Shown here piece after piece: positions 1 through 5,479 of a DNA stretch of 8,217 nucleotides; the first letter of the stretch is position 1, and every line of letters begins with the position of its first letter. The translations under genes were made by a program, and so were the position numbers. The DNA is taken from contig CAIZHO010000136.1 in assembly GCA_903932805.1 (NCBI GenBank), positions 1 through 8,217 of the forward strand, read 5' to 3'. Under the pieces are notes generated by a model. That model was not told where the DNA came from and ran no database searches. It saw only the letters and a program-made list of their open reading frames with translations. This DNA comes from an uncultured Roseiflexaceae bacterium. GTDB taxonomy: Bacteria; Chloroflexota; Chloroflexia; Chloroflexales; Roseiflexaceae.

Positions 1-81
1 ATCAAAGACGCCGTCGGTGATTTTCTGTATGAACAAACCAAGCGTCGCCCCGTGGTATTGCCCATCGTCACCGAAATCTAA
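1..81 (+). CDS. rnj: Ribonuclease J, C-terminal end (partial)
   Basis: Only the last 26 residues and the TAA stop are present; the gene begins before the window. The readable tail contains YEQTKRRPVVLPIVTEI. The pattern of an aromatic residue, then E-x-TKRRP, then a hydrophobic LPI/LPV run and an acidic-hydrophobic end matches the C-terminus of bacterial RNase J (RnjA/RnjB), a metallo-beta-lactamase-fold 5'-3' exo- and endoribonuclease acting in RNA turnover and rRNA maturation. None of the catalytic domain is visible, so the call rests on the tail alone. A strong terminator follows directly, so this is the last gene of its transcript. It converges with rimI on the other strand. Confidence 0.72.
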   Translation: MKDAVGDFLYEQTKRRPVVLPIVTEI

Positions 82-94
82 ACCCACGAACCTA

Positions 95-135
95 CCCCGT
101 ACGCGGTGGCACAGCCACTACGTACGGGGATTTTT
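95..135 (+). terminator. Rho-independent terminator of the RNase J gene
   Basis: CCCCGTACG (95-103) pairs perfectly with CGTACGGGG (121-129). An inner GTGGC/GCCAC stem (106-110 with 114-118) closes on a 3-base loop, and the hairpin is followed by A and then five T (131-135). It starts 13 bases after the RNase J stop. The T-run lies on the plus strand only, so it is oriented for the RNase J transcript. The stop codon of the convergent rimI (118-120) lies inside the hairpin. Confidence 0.85.
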
Positions 136-747
136 GTGTATCAATCGTTGATACAGTGCGTCGCTTCGTTCTTTCGTTTGCTCGCGAAAGGAAAGTGACG
201 TGATGTCTGCGATGACCATGACGACCGCATCCTCGTGGTTATCTCGGTAATACCCCGCAACGGTGTGCATGATGAAAAACCCGTATTTGGCATAGAGCTG
301 CTGCGCAGCCATGTTTGAGGTGCGTACCTCGAGGGTCAGACTGCGCACACCGAGATCGTATGCGTGTTCGATGAGTGCTAACAGCAGTAACTCGCCGACA
401 CCCTGGCGCCGATGTTCTGGCAAGACCGCGAGTGTGGTGATATGCCCATCCGTCGGTGTACGCATAATCCCTGCATGCCCGACAATCGTGCCGCTGAGTG
501 GTGCAGGTGCGCCGTCGGACTGCCCTAACATGCCAAATAGGCGTGTGCGGACCGAATGGAGCGGTGGCGGCACGGGGGGAGTATCGGCCACAAGAAACCG
601 CGCAACCACATAGCGGCTACGCTGTGGAGCGCGGAGTTCTTGGCGGTAAGTATCTATTGACCATGGCATCGAAAAACTGCTTGTATCGATGGCATGGACG
701 TCGTCGAGGTCTGCTTCGCGGAGATGATCTATCGCGTAGCGCACCAT
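118..747 (-). CDS. rimI: Ribosomal protein bS18 alanine N-acetyltransferase, RimI-type GNAT
   Basis: This is a 209-residue GNAT-fold acetyltransferase of the RimI family, which moves an acetyl group from acetyl-CoA to the N-terminal alanine of ribosomal protein bS18 in the cytoplasm. The N-terminal EADLDDVHAID and SFSMPWS (25-30) are RimI-like. RRQGVGE (113-119) is the acetyl-CoA pyrophosphate loop. Glu140 in LEVRTSN and Tyr152 in LYAKYGF have the 12-residue spacing of the catalytic Glu and Tyr of enterobacterial RimI. GYYRDNHEDAVVM (165-177) is the usual family end. The protein is longer than the usual roughly 150 residues: a proline-rich insertion of about 30 residues (about 53-86) lies between the first strands, and a polar tail of about 27 residues follows the fold. 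The ATG at 747 lies 6 bases after the upstream lipoprotein stop with no good Shine-Dalgarno site, which suggests translational coupling. A broader GNAT role is possible; the family is secure. Confidence 0.85.
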   Translation of the reverse strand: MVRYAIDHLREADLDDVHAIDTSSFSMPWSIDTYRQELRAPQRSRYVVARFLVADTPPVPPPLHSVRTRLFGMLGQSDGAPAPLSGTIVGHAGIMRTPTDGHITTLAVLPEHRRQGVGELLLLALIEHAYDLGVRSLTLEVRTSNMAAQQLYAKYGFFIMHTVAGYYRDNHEDAVVMVIADITSLSFREQTKERSDALYQRLIHKNPRT

Positions 748-753
748 GACGGA

Positions 754-1551
754 TTACTTGATAGGCTTGGCGGATGTAACATTCAAGATGGCAGAGTAGG
801 CGCCGTCACGACCGAATTGCCCACCACTTTGGAAGTTGCCGGTGACTTCGACTTTGCCCCAGACAAAGCTGTTGTTCGGACCGACCGTCAATTGCGCAGA
901 TTGGTCTGGTGGGAACCCTTCCATCCAGATGATTTTACCAATCGGTTGCGGGCTCGAACCATCTTCTTCGACCGCGACACCCTCGGCTAATACATAAATC
1001 ACCGAGTTCCAGAAATAATACCCTTGGGTGGTGACGGTCTGTCCTGAGTACGGAGCTCCGTTGTCGGCCAGCTCGAAAATCGATACTTTGCCCTCGCCGA
1101 GGCTTTCGTTGGCGACGCGTGATTCGACTCGTTTGATTTGTTCAATGATTTCGGATTTGGTTACCGCGATGCGGTGTTTATAGACACCGCCGGCACCATA
1201 GGCACCTGATTCAATGCGACCGGTAAGCTTCACAAAGCCATAGACAGAATCGCCAGGACGATGCAAATTCATGGTTACGTCGGGTGCGATATTGTCGACC
1301 CAAATGGCATCGCCGAGCGGTTGTGCGTCGAGCCCATTATCGAGGGTACTAACGCCCGCTGCCATAATCGAAATAGGTTCTGCGCCAGTTTTGGAGAGAT
1401 ATGCTCCGGCGATGGTGATGTCTTTGCCGACGTATGTGGCAATGTCTTTGGTGACATCTGCAATATGAAGCGTGTCATCCCCAAAGAGCCCACAACTGGT
1501 GACCAGAGCAGCAGTCAACAACAGGACAAAAAAACGACGCATCAGGACCAT
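754..1551 (-). CDS. Lipoprotein of unknown function with two tandem 110-residue repeats
   Basis: I do not recognise the family. From the ATG at 1551 the product is 265 residues. It has a lipoprotein signal peptide: basic start (MVLMRR), hydrophobic core FFVLLLTAALV, and a lipobox LVTSC with Cys20 as the likely lipidated residue, so it should be anchored outside the membrane. The mature part is an internal duplication. Residues 27-136 and 156-265 align along their whole length, for example QPLGDAIWVDNIAPD with QPIGKIIWMEGFPPD, and YGFVKLTGRIESG with WGKVEVTGNFQSG. A linker of about 19 charged residues joins them. The beta-rich, glycine-punctuated pattern would suit a small barrel such as an OB fold, but that is a guess. 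Longer in-frame starts exist at 1575 and 1668; 1551 is chosen for its AAGAGG site and because the signal peptide then begins normally. rimI follows after 6 bases, so the two are probably co-transcribed. Confidence 0.75.
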   Translation of the reverse strand: MVLMRRFFVLLLTAALVTSCGLFGDDTLHIADVTKDIATYVGKDITIAGAYLSKTGAEPISIMAAGVSTLDNGLDAQPLGDAIWVDNIAPDVTMNLHRPGDSVYGFVKLTGRIESGAYGAGGVYKHRIAVTKSEIIEQIKRVESRVANESLGEGKVSIFELADNGAPYSGQTVTTQGYYFWNSVIYVLAEGVAVEEDGSSPQPIGKIIWMEGFPPDQSAQLTVGPNNSFVWGKVEVTGNFQSGGQFGRDGAYSAILNVTSAKPIK

Positions 1552-1557
1552 AACCAA

Positions 1558-1563
1558 CCTCTT
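1558..1563 (-). promoter_or_regulatory. Ribosome binding site that sets the lipoprotein start
   Basis: AAGAGG on the minus strand lies 6 bases before the ATG at 1551. The alternative in-frame ATGs at 1575 and 1668 have no comparable site. This start puts a standard signal peptide at the protein's N-terminus. Confidence 0.6.
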
Positions 1564-1570
1564 TGAAAAA

Positions 1571-1587
1571 ATCATTGTCACAATGAT
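1571..1587. promoter_or_regulatory. Perfect 17-base palindrome, candidate operator
   Basis: ATCATTGTCACAATGAT is an 8+1+8 perfect inverted repeat in the spacer between the divergent lipoprotein and minC genes. It overlaps a possible minus-strand -10 box (TATCAT, 1588-1583) and sits 20 bases before the lipoprotein start. An odd-centred dyad of this size is typical of a dimeric repressor site. No regulator gene is in the window and the cognate family cannot be named. It is much nearer the lipoprotein gene than minC, so the lipoprotein-rimI unit is the likelier target. Confidence 0.45.
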
Positions 1588-1646
1588 ACCATACTCCACC
1601 GATGGAACACGCAAAGGGGATGCATACCGATGCCGACACAGTGTTA

Positions 1647-1652
1647 TATAAT
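1647..1652 (+). promoter_or_regulatory. -10 box of the probable minC promoter
   Basis: A consensus TATAAT lies 30 bases before the minC ATG, giving an expected transcription start near 1659 and a leader of about 24 bases. An overlapping reading, TG-T-TATATA (1642-1650), would be an extended -10, which would explain the absence of a recognisable -35 element at the normal spacing. Confidence 0.5.
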
Positions 1653-1682
1653 AGATAAAACACCTCACACCTGCGAGTTCCC

Positions 1683-2342
1683 ATGACTGAGTACATCACC
1701 ATTAAAGGCGCACGCGGTGGACTGCGGCTGCACATTCTCGATACCTGTGAGTGGACCGATGCGTTCATGGCCCTCCAGAAGCAACTCACCGATGGCGCTG
1801 CGTTGTTACAAGGGATGAAGCTTTCGCTCGATTTGGGGCATCGTGAGCTCAGCCCACAGGCGCTCGACGAACTCCATACCGTGATGCGCACCTACCAGAA
1901 CGAGCCGGTCGACATCCTGTCTGAGTCGCGTACGGTCCGCGCCGAGGCCCGCACGATGGGATTCATCGCCAAACCCCCCATGCCCAAGAGCACCACTGTC
2001 GAGGACGAACAGACCAGCACCGTGATGACCCGCAACGTACGTTCCGGGCAAATCGTCCGACATCACGGCGATGTGATGCTCCTCGGTGATGTCAACGCCG
2101 GTGCCGAGGTCATTGCATCGGGGAGCGTGATGGTGTTTGGCCGGGTACGCGGCGTAATTCACGCAGGAGCAATGGGCGATCGCAGTGCGGTCATTTGCGC
2201 TATCGAGCTCTCTGCAACGCAGTTGCGCATCGCCGATTTGCGTGCCCGCGCCCCTGAGGACCAGGGGCACAAGGTCCCCGAAATCGCCTGTATCGAAGAT
2301 ACCCATATCGCCGTCCACGCATGGCACGAATATCGCCGCTAA
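1683..2342 (+). CDS. minC: Septum site-determining protein MinC
   Basis: This is the 219-residue FtsZ-assembly inhibitor of the Min system; with MinD at the membrane it blocks septum formation at the poles. Residues 1 to about 95 form the FtsZ-inhibiting N-domain (ITIKGARGGLRLHI at the start). Residues 96-112 are a proline/threonine/acidic linker. From about 113 the MinD-binding beta-helix domain begins, with the family signature RSGQ (120-123), then GDVMLLGDVNAGAEVIASG and VFGRVRGVIHAGAMGDR in the expected order. Length is close to E. coli and Bacillus MinC (about 225-230). The start has no clear Shine-Dalgarno sequence; a weak GAG at 1675-1677 is all that is visible. The gene leads the minCDE cluster, 31 bases before minD. 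Confidence 0.95.
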   Translation: MTEYITIKGARGGLRLHILDTCEWTDAFMALQKQLTDGAALLQGMKLSLDLGHRELSPQALDELHTVMRTYQNEPVDILSESRTVRAEARTMGFIAKPPMPKSTTVEDEQTSTVMTRNVRSGQIVRHHGDVMLLGDVNAGAEVIASGSVMVFGRVRGVIHAGAMGDRSAVICAIELSATQLRIADLRARAPEDQGHKVPEIACIEDTHIAVHAWHEYRR

Positions 2343-2360
2343 TCGACGTATAGACACAAT

Positions 2361-2365
2361 GGGAG
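2361..2365 (+). promoter_or_regulatory. Ribosome binding site that sets the minD start
   Basis: GGGAG lies 8 bases before the ATG at 2374. It favours that start over the in-frame ATG at 2359 (which would add MGATI) and over frame extensions reaching back into minC. Confidence 0.6.
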
Positions 2366-2373
2366 CAACCATC

Positions 2374-3171
2374 ATGGCGAAAGTCATTACCATTACCTCG
2401 GGCAAAGGCGGAGTCGGCAAAACCACTTCTACGGCCAATCTGGGTACCGCATTGGCGATGCTCGGCAAAAAAGTCATCGTTGTCGACGCCGACATCGGTT
2501 TGCGCAACCTCGATGTGGTGCTGGGACTCGAAAATCGTATCGTGTACGACCTCGTCGATGTCATCGAGGGCAACTGTCGCTTGCGCCAGGCGCTCATCAA
2601 AGACAAGCACAACGGCGAGTTGTACCTCTTGCCTGCAGCCCAGACCAAAGACAAAGATGCCGTTTCGCAGGATGAGATGATCGAACTCGTCGATCAGCTG
2701 CGCAGTGAAGCAGATTACGTCATCATTGACAGCCCAGCCGGGATCGAGAGTGGCTTCAAGAATGCCATTGCCGGGGCAGATGAGGTCATTATTGTGACCA
2801 CCCCAGAAGTGTCGGCTGTGCGCGATGCTGATCGGATTATTGGCCTGTGCGAGGCGGCCGGCAAAGGGCATCCACGGCTCATCATTAATCGACTGCGCCC
2901 AAAGATGGTGCGTAGCGGCGAAATGATGTCGGTCGAAGACCTGCTCCAAATCTTGGCCATCGACCTCATCGGCATAATCCCAGACGACGAGGCAGTCATT
3001 ACGGCCACCAACCGTGGCGAAGTGCTCGTACTCGAGAAGAGTTCGAAGACCGGCAAATACTACATGGACATCGCGCGCCGAATCACCGGCGAGTCCATCA
3101 AAATAGACCCCATTGAAGACAACCCATCACTGATGGAGCGTCTGTCGGGATTGTTCCAGGGCAAACGATAA
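2374..3171 (+). CDS. minD: Septum site-determining ATPase MinD
   Basis: This is the 265-residue ParA/MinD-family ATPase that dimerises with ATP on the inner membrane, recruits MinC, and is released by MinE. It has the deviant Walker A motif GKGGVGKTT (10-18) with signature Lys11 and Lys16, the switch motif VDADIGLRNLD (37-47), and Walker B YVIIDSPAGIESG (115-127), all as in known MinD. The last residues (about 250-265, NPSLMERLSGLFQGKR) form the amphipathic membrane-targeting helix with a basic end. Length matches the family (about 265-270). The start at 2374 gives the standard N-terminus MAKVITITSGKGG; the same frame stays open back to 2185 inside minC, but that extension is not MinD-like. 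minC ends 31 bases upstream and minE begins 25 bases downstream. Confidence 0.97.
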   Translation: MAKVITITSGKGGVGKTTSTANLGTALAMLGKKVIVVDADIGLRNLDVVLGLENRIVYDLVDVIEGNCRLRQALIKDKHNGELYLLPAAQTKDKDAVSQDEMIELVDQLRSEADYVIIDSPAGIESGFKNAIAGADEVIIVTTPEVSAVRDADRIIGLCEAAGKGHPRLIINRLRPKMVRSGEMMSVEDLLQILAIDLIGIIPDDEAVITATNRGEVLVLEKSSKTGKYYMDIARRITGESIKIDPIEDNPSLMERLSGLFQGKR

Positions 3172-3196
3172 GCATTTCGTACGAAAGGAGTCCGCT

Positions 3197-3445
3197 ATGG
3201 GATTCTTTGGTCGCAATAAAGGGTCTGCTGAAGCTGCCCGTAATCGCCTGCTGAGTGTGCTGGTGTCTGACCGGGTCAAATTGACCCCCGATATGATGAA
3301 CCGCATGAAGGCAGAGCTCTGCGAAGTCATTCGCCGCTATGTGCCCGGCATCGACGCCGAAGCAATTGCCATCAGTGTGACCCAAACCGAAAACAACATG
3401 GATCAACTCGAGACGCGCATCCCGATTGCACGCAATCGGGGCTGA
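3197..3445 (+). CDS. minE: Cell division topological specificity factor MinE
   Basis: This 82-residue protein binds MinD, stimulates its ATPase and drives the Min oscillation so that MinCD is kept away from mid-cell. The N-terminal MGFFGRNKGSAEAARNRL carries the hydrophobic-basic membrane-contact segment and the start of the anti-MinCD helix (LLSVLVSDRVKL). The C-terminal topological domain has MKAELCEVIRRYVPGID followed by beta-strands AIAISVTQ and LETRIPI, the usual MinE pattern. Length is near the usual 80-90. A strong AAAGGAG lies at 3184-3190, 6 bases before the ATG. It is the third gene of the min cluster. A hairpin overlaps its last codons. Confidence 0.93.
   Translation: MGFFGRNKGSAEAARNRLLSVLVSDRVKLTPDMMNRMKAELCEVIRRYVPGIDAEAIAISVTQTENNMDQLETRIPIARNRG
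3421..3440 (+). repeat. Perfect inverted repeat over the end of minE
   Basis: CCCGATTGC (3421-3429) and GCAATCGGG (3432-3440) pair over 9 bases with 2 between them; as RNA this gives an 8-base stem and a 4-base loop. It ends 2 bases before the TGA. No T-run follows, so it is not a standard intrinsic terminator. It could stabilise the 3' end of the minCDE message or partly separate it from the permease gene. Confidence 0.5.
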
Positions 3446-3527
3446 TACACGCACAGCATTGGGTGACTCAGTTCCTCTTCCCACAGCGCGTCGAGATGTG
3501 ACGCCTGCGTTCTGATGTGAGGCTGCC

Positions 3528-4598
3528 ATGGATTCACCCCGCCCGAGTATTGTCTTTAGCTCAACGATGAAGTGGCTCGCAGCAGGCATAACGATTGGGT
3601 TGGCCTACGTCCTCTACACTGCAGTACACGATGTCGCACTGGTGTTTTTTGGTGCTGCCGTGTTCGCGTATATCTTCGCGCCGATTGTGGATTTCTTCGC
3701 ACCATATACCCGTCAATCGCGTATGCTTGCGACGACCTTGCTGTATCTCATCATGGCCGCGGTGGGAGCGATTATCATCGCGCAGCTCGGTCCCATCGTG
3801 ACAGCACAATACCGTAGCCTGCGTGCCGATTTGCCCAATGCTTTGGAAGTACTCGATGCGTGGTCACTCGTCGTTGCAGGGACGACCATCCCCGTAGGGG
3901 CACACGTCAAAGAGTTGCTCACCGAACGGGTGATGGCCATCCCTGCGAACTTGCCGTCGTTGGTCGTCGACGCAATACACGGGTTCTTGCATCTGCTGGC
4001 GTTTCTCATCACGAGTTTCTTCCTCATGATGAACGGCAAGCAGGTTGCCCGGACACTGGTCAACCTCGTCCCCAAAATCCATCAAGCCGAGGTCCGTTAT
4101 GTCGGTGGTCATATCAACGGCATCCTCCGTGGCTACATCCGCGGGACGCTGCTGCTCATCCCCATTATGGCGGTCCTGACGACGATTGCCTTGTGGTTGC
4201 TCGGGGTACGTTATGCGCTGCTCATCGGGATTGTCAGCGGTGTGGTCGAGATATTACCCATCATCGGCCCATGGTCTGCCGCGGCGTTCGCCATCATCAT
4301 GGCAGTCTTTCAGAGCCCATTACCGTTCGGCGATACCGTCTTTATGGTCGCAGCGGTGATTGGTGCGGTGTACTTTTCGCTCCGGATGTTTGAGGACTAT
4401 GTCATCATCCCGGCAGTCGTCGGTCCAGCGGTGCATCTCCACCCCATTCTGGTCATCGCTGCGATCCTCGCCGGTGCCGAAATCGGCGGCATCCTTGGCC
4501 TCTTTTTGGCCATCCCGTTCATGTCGGTCATGCAGTACATGCTCCGCTGGGTCTATCACAAACTGATCAGCTCCGATACACTCCCTGACGGCCACTGA
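3528..4598 (+). CDS. AI-2E/PerM-family membrane permease
   Basis: This 356-residue polytopic protein belongs to the AI-2E transporter (PerM/TqsA/YdiK-like) family. Hydrophobic segments are visible at about 15-35, 36-52, 68-90, 150-167, 205-225, 228-248, 250-262, 270-287 and 305-340. Family signatures are the EILPIIGPW stretch (241-249), the PAVVGPAVHLHPILVI segment (295-310) and the glycine-rich GAEIGGILGLFLAIP (316-330) near the end. The extramembrane stretch at about 92-148 is also typical. Members have been linked to autoinducer-2 export or Na+/H+ exchange, but most, including this one, have no known substrate. A GAGG at 3519-3522 lies 5 bases before the ATG. The 82-base gap after minE has no obvious promoter, so read-through from the min cluster is possible. 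The gene ends at a large hairpin shared with convergent fabI. Confidence 0.88.
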   Translation: MDSPRPSIVFSSTMKWLAAGITIGLAYVLYTAVHDVALVFFGAAVFAYIFAPIVDFFAPYTRQSRMLATTLLYLIMAAVGAIIIAQLGPIVTAQYRSLRADLPNALEVLDAWSLVVAGTTIPVGAHVKELLTERVMAIPANLPSLVVDAIHGFLHLLAFLITSFFLMMNGKQVARTLVNLVPKIHQAEVRYVGGHINGILRGYIRGTLLLIPIMAVLTTIALWLLGVRYALLIGIVSGVVEILPIIGPWSAAAFAIIMAVFQSPLPFGDTVFMVAAVIGAVYFSLRMFEDYVIIPAVVGPAVHLHPILVIAAILAGAEIGGILGLFLAIPFMSVMQYMLRWVYHKLISSDTLPDGH

Positions 4599-4617
4599 CA
4601 GCCACCCCAACAACAAA

Positions 4618-4647
4618 CCGCCCGCAGTGCACATGCACTGCGGGCGG
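4618..4647. terminator. Bidirectional terminator hairpin between the permease gene and fabI
   Basis: CCGCCCGCAGTGCA (4618-4631) pairs perfectly over 14 bases with TGCACTGCGGGCGG (4634-4647). On the minus strand the hairpin is followed by TTTGTTGTT, a fair U-tract for the clpP-fabI transcript. On the plus strand TGTTGTG follows, a weaker tract for the permease transcript. It fills the 62-base spacer between two convergent stop codons. Confidence 0.8.
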
Positions 4648-4660
4648 TGTTGTGAGTGTC

Positions 4661-5434
4661 CTAGATTTTGACGCTGACGTTGCGGAAGCCGGCATCGACG
4701 TAGATAATCTCGCCGGTGGTGGCCGATGCCAGGTCACTACAGAGGAACATGGCCATGTTGCCGACGTCTTCTTGGGTGACCAAGCGGCGCAACGGAGCAA
4801 CGTCGGGGAAGTTTTTGAGCAGATCCTTGAATCCCGAAATCCCGCTGGCTGCCAAGGTGCGGATCGGCCCAGCACTGATGGCGTTGCAGCGGATGTTGTC
4901 GGGACCGAGGTCGCTGGCCAGATAGCGCACGCTGGCCTCGAGGGCTGCTTTGGCGACGCCCATGACGTTGTAGTTCTGGGCGACCTGCTGCGAGCCGTGG
5001 TAGGTCAGGGTGAGGACGGAACCGCCATTGTTGAGCAATGGGCGGGCGGCTTTGACGACGGCAGTCAACGAGTAGACGCTGATGTCCATCGCAATGCGGA
5101 ATCCCTCACGGGTGACATTGAGGTAATCACCAGCAAGTTCTTCTTTTTTGGCGAAGCCAATAGCGTGGATGATGATGTCGAACGTGCCCCAGCGGTTTTT
5201 GATGGCGACCATCAGATTGTCGATATCGGCATCGTTGTCTACGTTGCAGGGTTCGATGAAGTCGACGCCCAGGCTGGCTGCCAAGGGACGCACGCGCTTT
5301 TCGATGGCATCGCCGACGTAGGTGAAGCACAGCTCCGCTCCTTCGGCGTGGAAGGCCTTCGAAATGCCCCAGGCAATCGAGTTGTCATTGGCGAGGCCCA
5401 TGATGAGGGCCCGTTTGCCGGTGAGTAATCCCAT
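4661..5434 (-). CDS. fabI: Enoyl-[acyl-carrier-protein] reductase (NADH)
   Basis: This is a 257-residue short-chain dehydrogenase-type enoyl-ACP reductase that reduces trans-2-enoyl-ACP with NADH in the last step of each fatty-acid elongation cycle, in the cytoplasm. It has the FabI form of the nucleotide-binding loop (MGLANDNSIAWGI, 12-24), HAIGFAKKEEL (90-100), and the catalytic Tyr145, Tyr155 and Lys162 in TYHGS and NYNVMGVAKAA. This Tyr-x6-Lys spacing and numbering are nearly identical to E. coli FabI (146/156/163). AISAGPIRTLAASGI (185-199) is the conserved substrate-loop region, and Gly93 is kept. An in-frame ATG at 5458 would add 8 residues (MLLQGATH). The start at 5434 is preferred because of AAGGAG 8 bases before it and because MGLLTGKRALI is the normal N-terminus. 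It follows clpP by 45 bases on the same strand. Confidence 0.96.
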   Translation of the reverse strand: MGLLTGKRALIMGLANDNSIAWGISKAFHAEGAELCFTYVGDAIEKRVRPLAASLGVDFIEPCNVDNDADIDNLMVAIKNRWGTFDIIIHAIGFAKKEELAGDYLNVTREGFRIAMDISVYSLTAVVKAARPLLNNGGSVLTLTYHGSQQVAQNYNVMGVAKAALEASVRYLASDLGPDNIRCNAISAGPIRTLAASGISGFKDLLKNFPDVAPLRRLVTQEDVGNMAMFLCSDLASATTGEIIYVDAGFRNVSVKI

Positions 5435-5442
5435 GTGTGTGG

Positions 5443-5448
5443 CTCCTT
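5443..5448 (-). promoter_or_regulatory. Ribosome binding site that sets the fabI start
   Basis: AAGGAG on the minus strand lies 8 bases before the ATG at 5434. It sits inside the longer reading from 5458, which argues against that upstream start. Confidence 0.65.
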
Positions 5449-5455
5449 GTAACAG

Positions 5456-5476
5456 CACTCCGCAACGACCGGAGTG
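5456..5476 (-). repeat. Hairpin in the clpP-fabI spacer
   Basis: CACTCCG (5456-5462) and CGGAGTG (5470-5476) form a perfect 7-base stem with a 7-base loop, 3 bases after the clpP stop and just before the fabI ribosome binding site on the minus strand. No U-run follows, so it is not a normal terminator. It may be an RNA stability or processing element that lets the two genes be expressed at different levels. Confidence 0.45.
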
Positions 5477-5479
5477 GAA

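Noticed and set aside
1552..1668. Upstream starts (1668, 1575) for the lipoprotein gene
   Set aside because: They would place about 40 or 8 residues before the signal peptide, including the operator candidate region, and lack a ribosome binding site.
2185..2373. N-terminal extension of minD back into minC
   Set aside because: The frame is open, but the added residues are low-complexity and unlike MinD. The GGGAG site and the standard MAKVITITSGKGG start support 2374.
1806..2949. Minus-strand open frames opposite minC and minD
   Set aside because: They overlap genes with diagnostic Min motifs and have no motif, ribosome site or promoter of their own.
3446..3527. Promoter for the AI-2E-family permease gene
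   Set aside because: I found no convincing -35/-10 pair in the 82-base spacer after minE.
4652..5428. Plus-strand open frame of 258 codons opposite fabI
   Set aside because: It mirrors fabI almost exactly. The fabI catalytic motifs are unmistakable, and the antisense product, rich in Asp, Val and Gly, looks like a shadow.
5435..5458. Upstream fabI start adding MLLQGATH
   Set aside because: The real ribosome binding site lies inside this stretch, and FabI proteins start at MGLL or similar.
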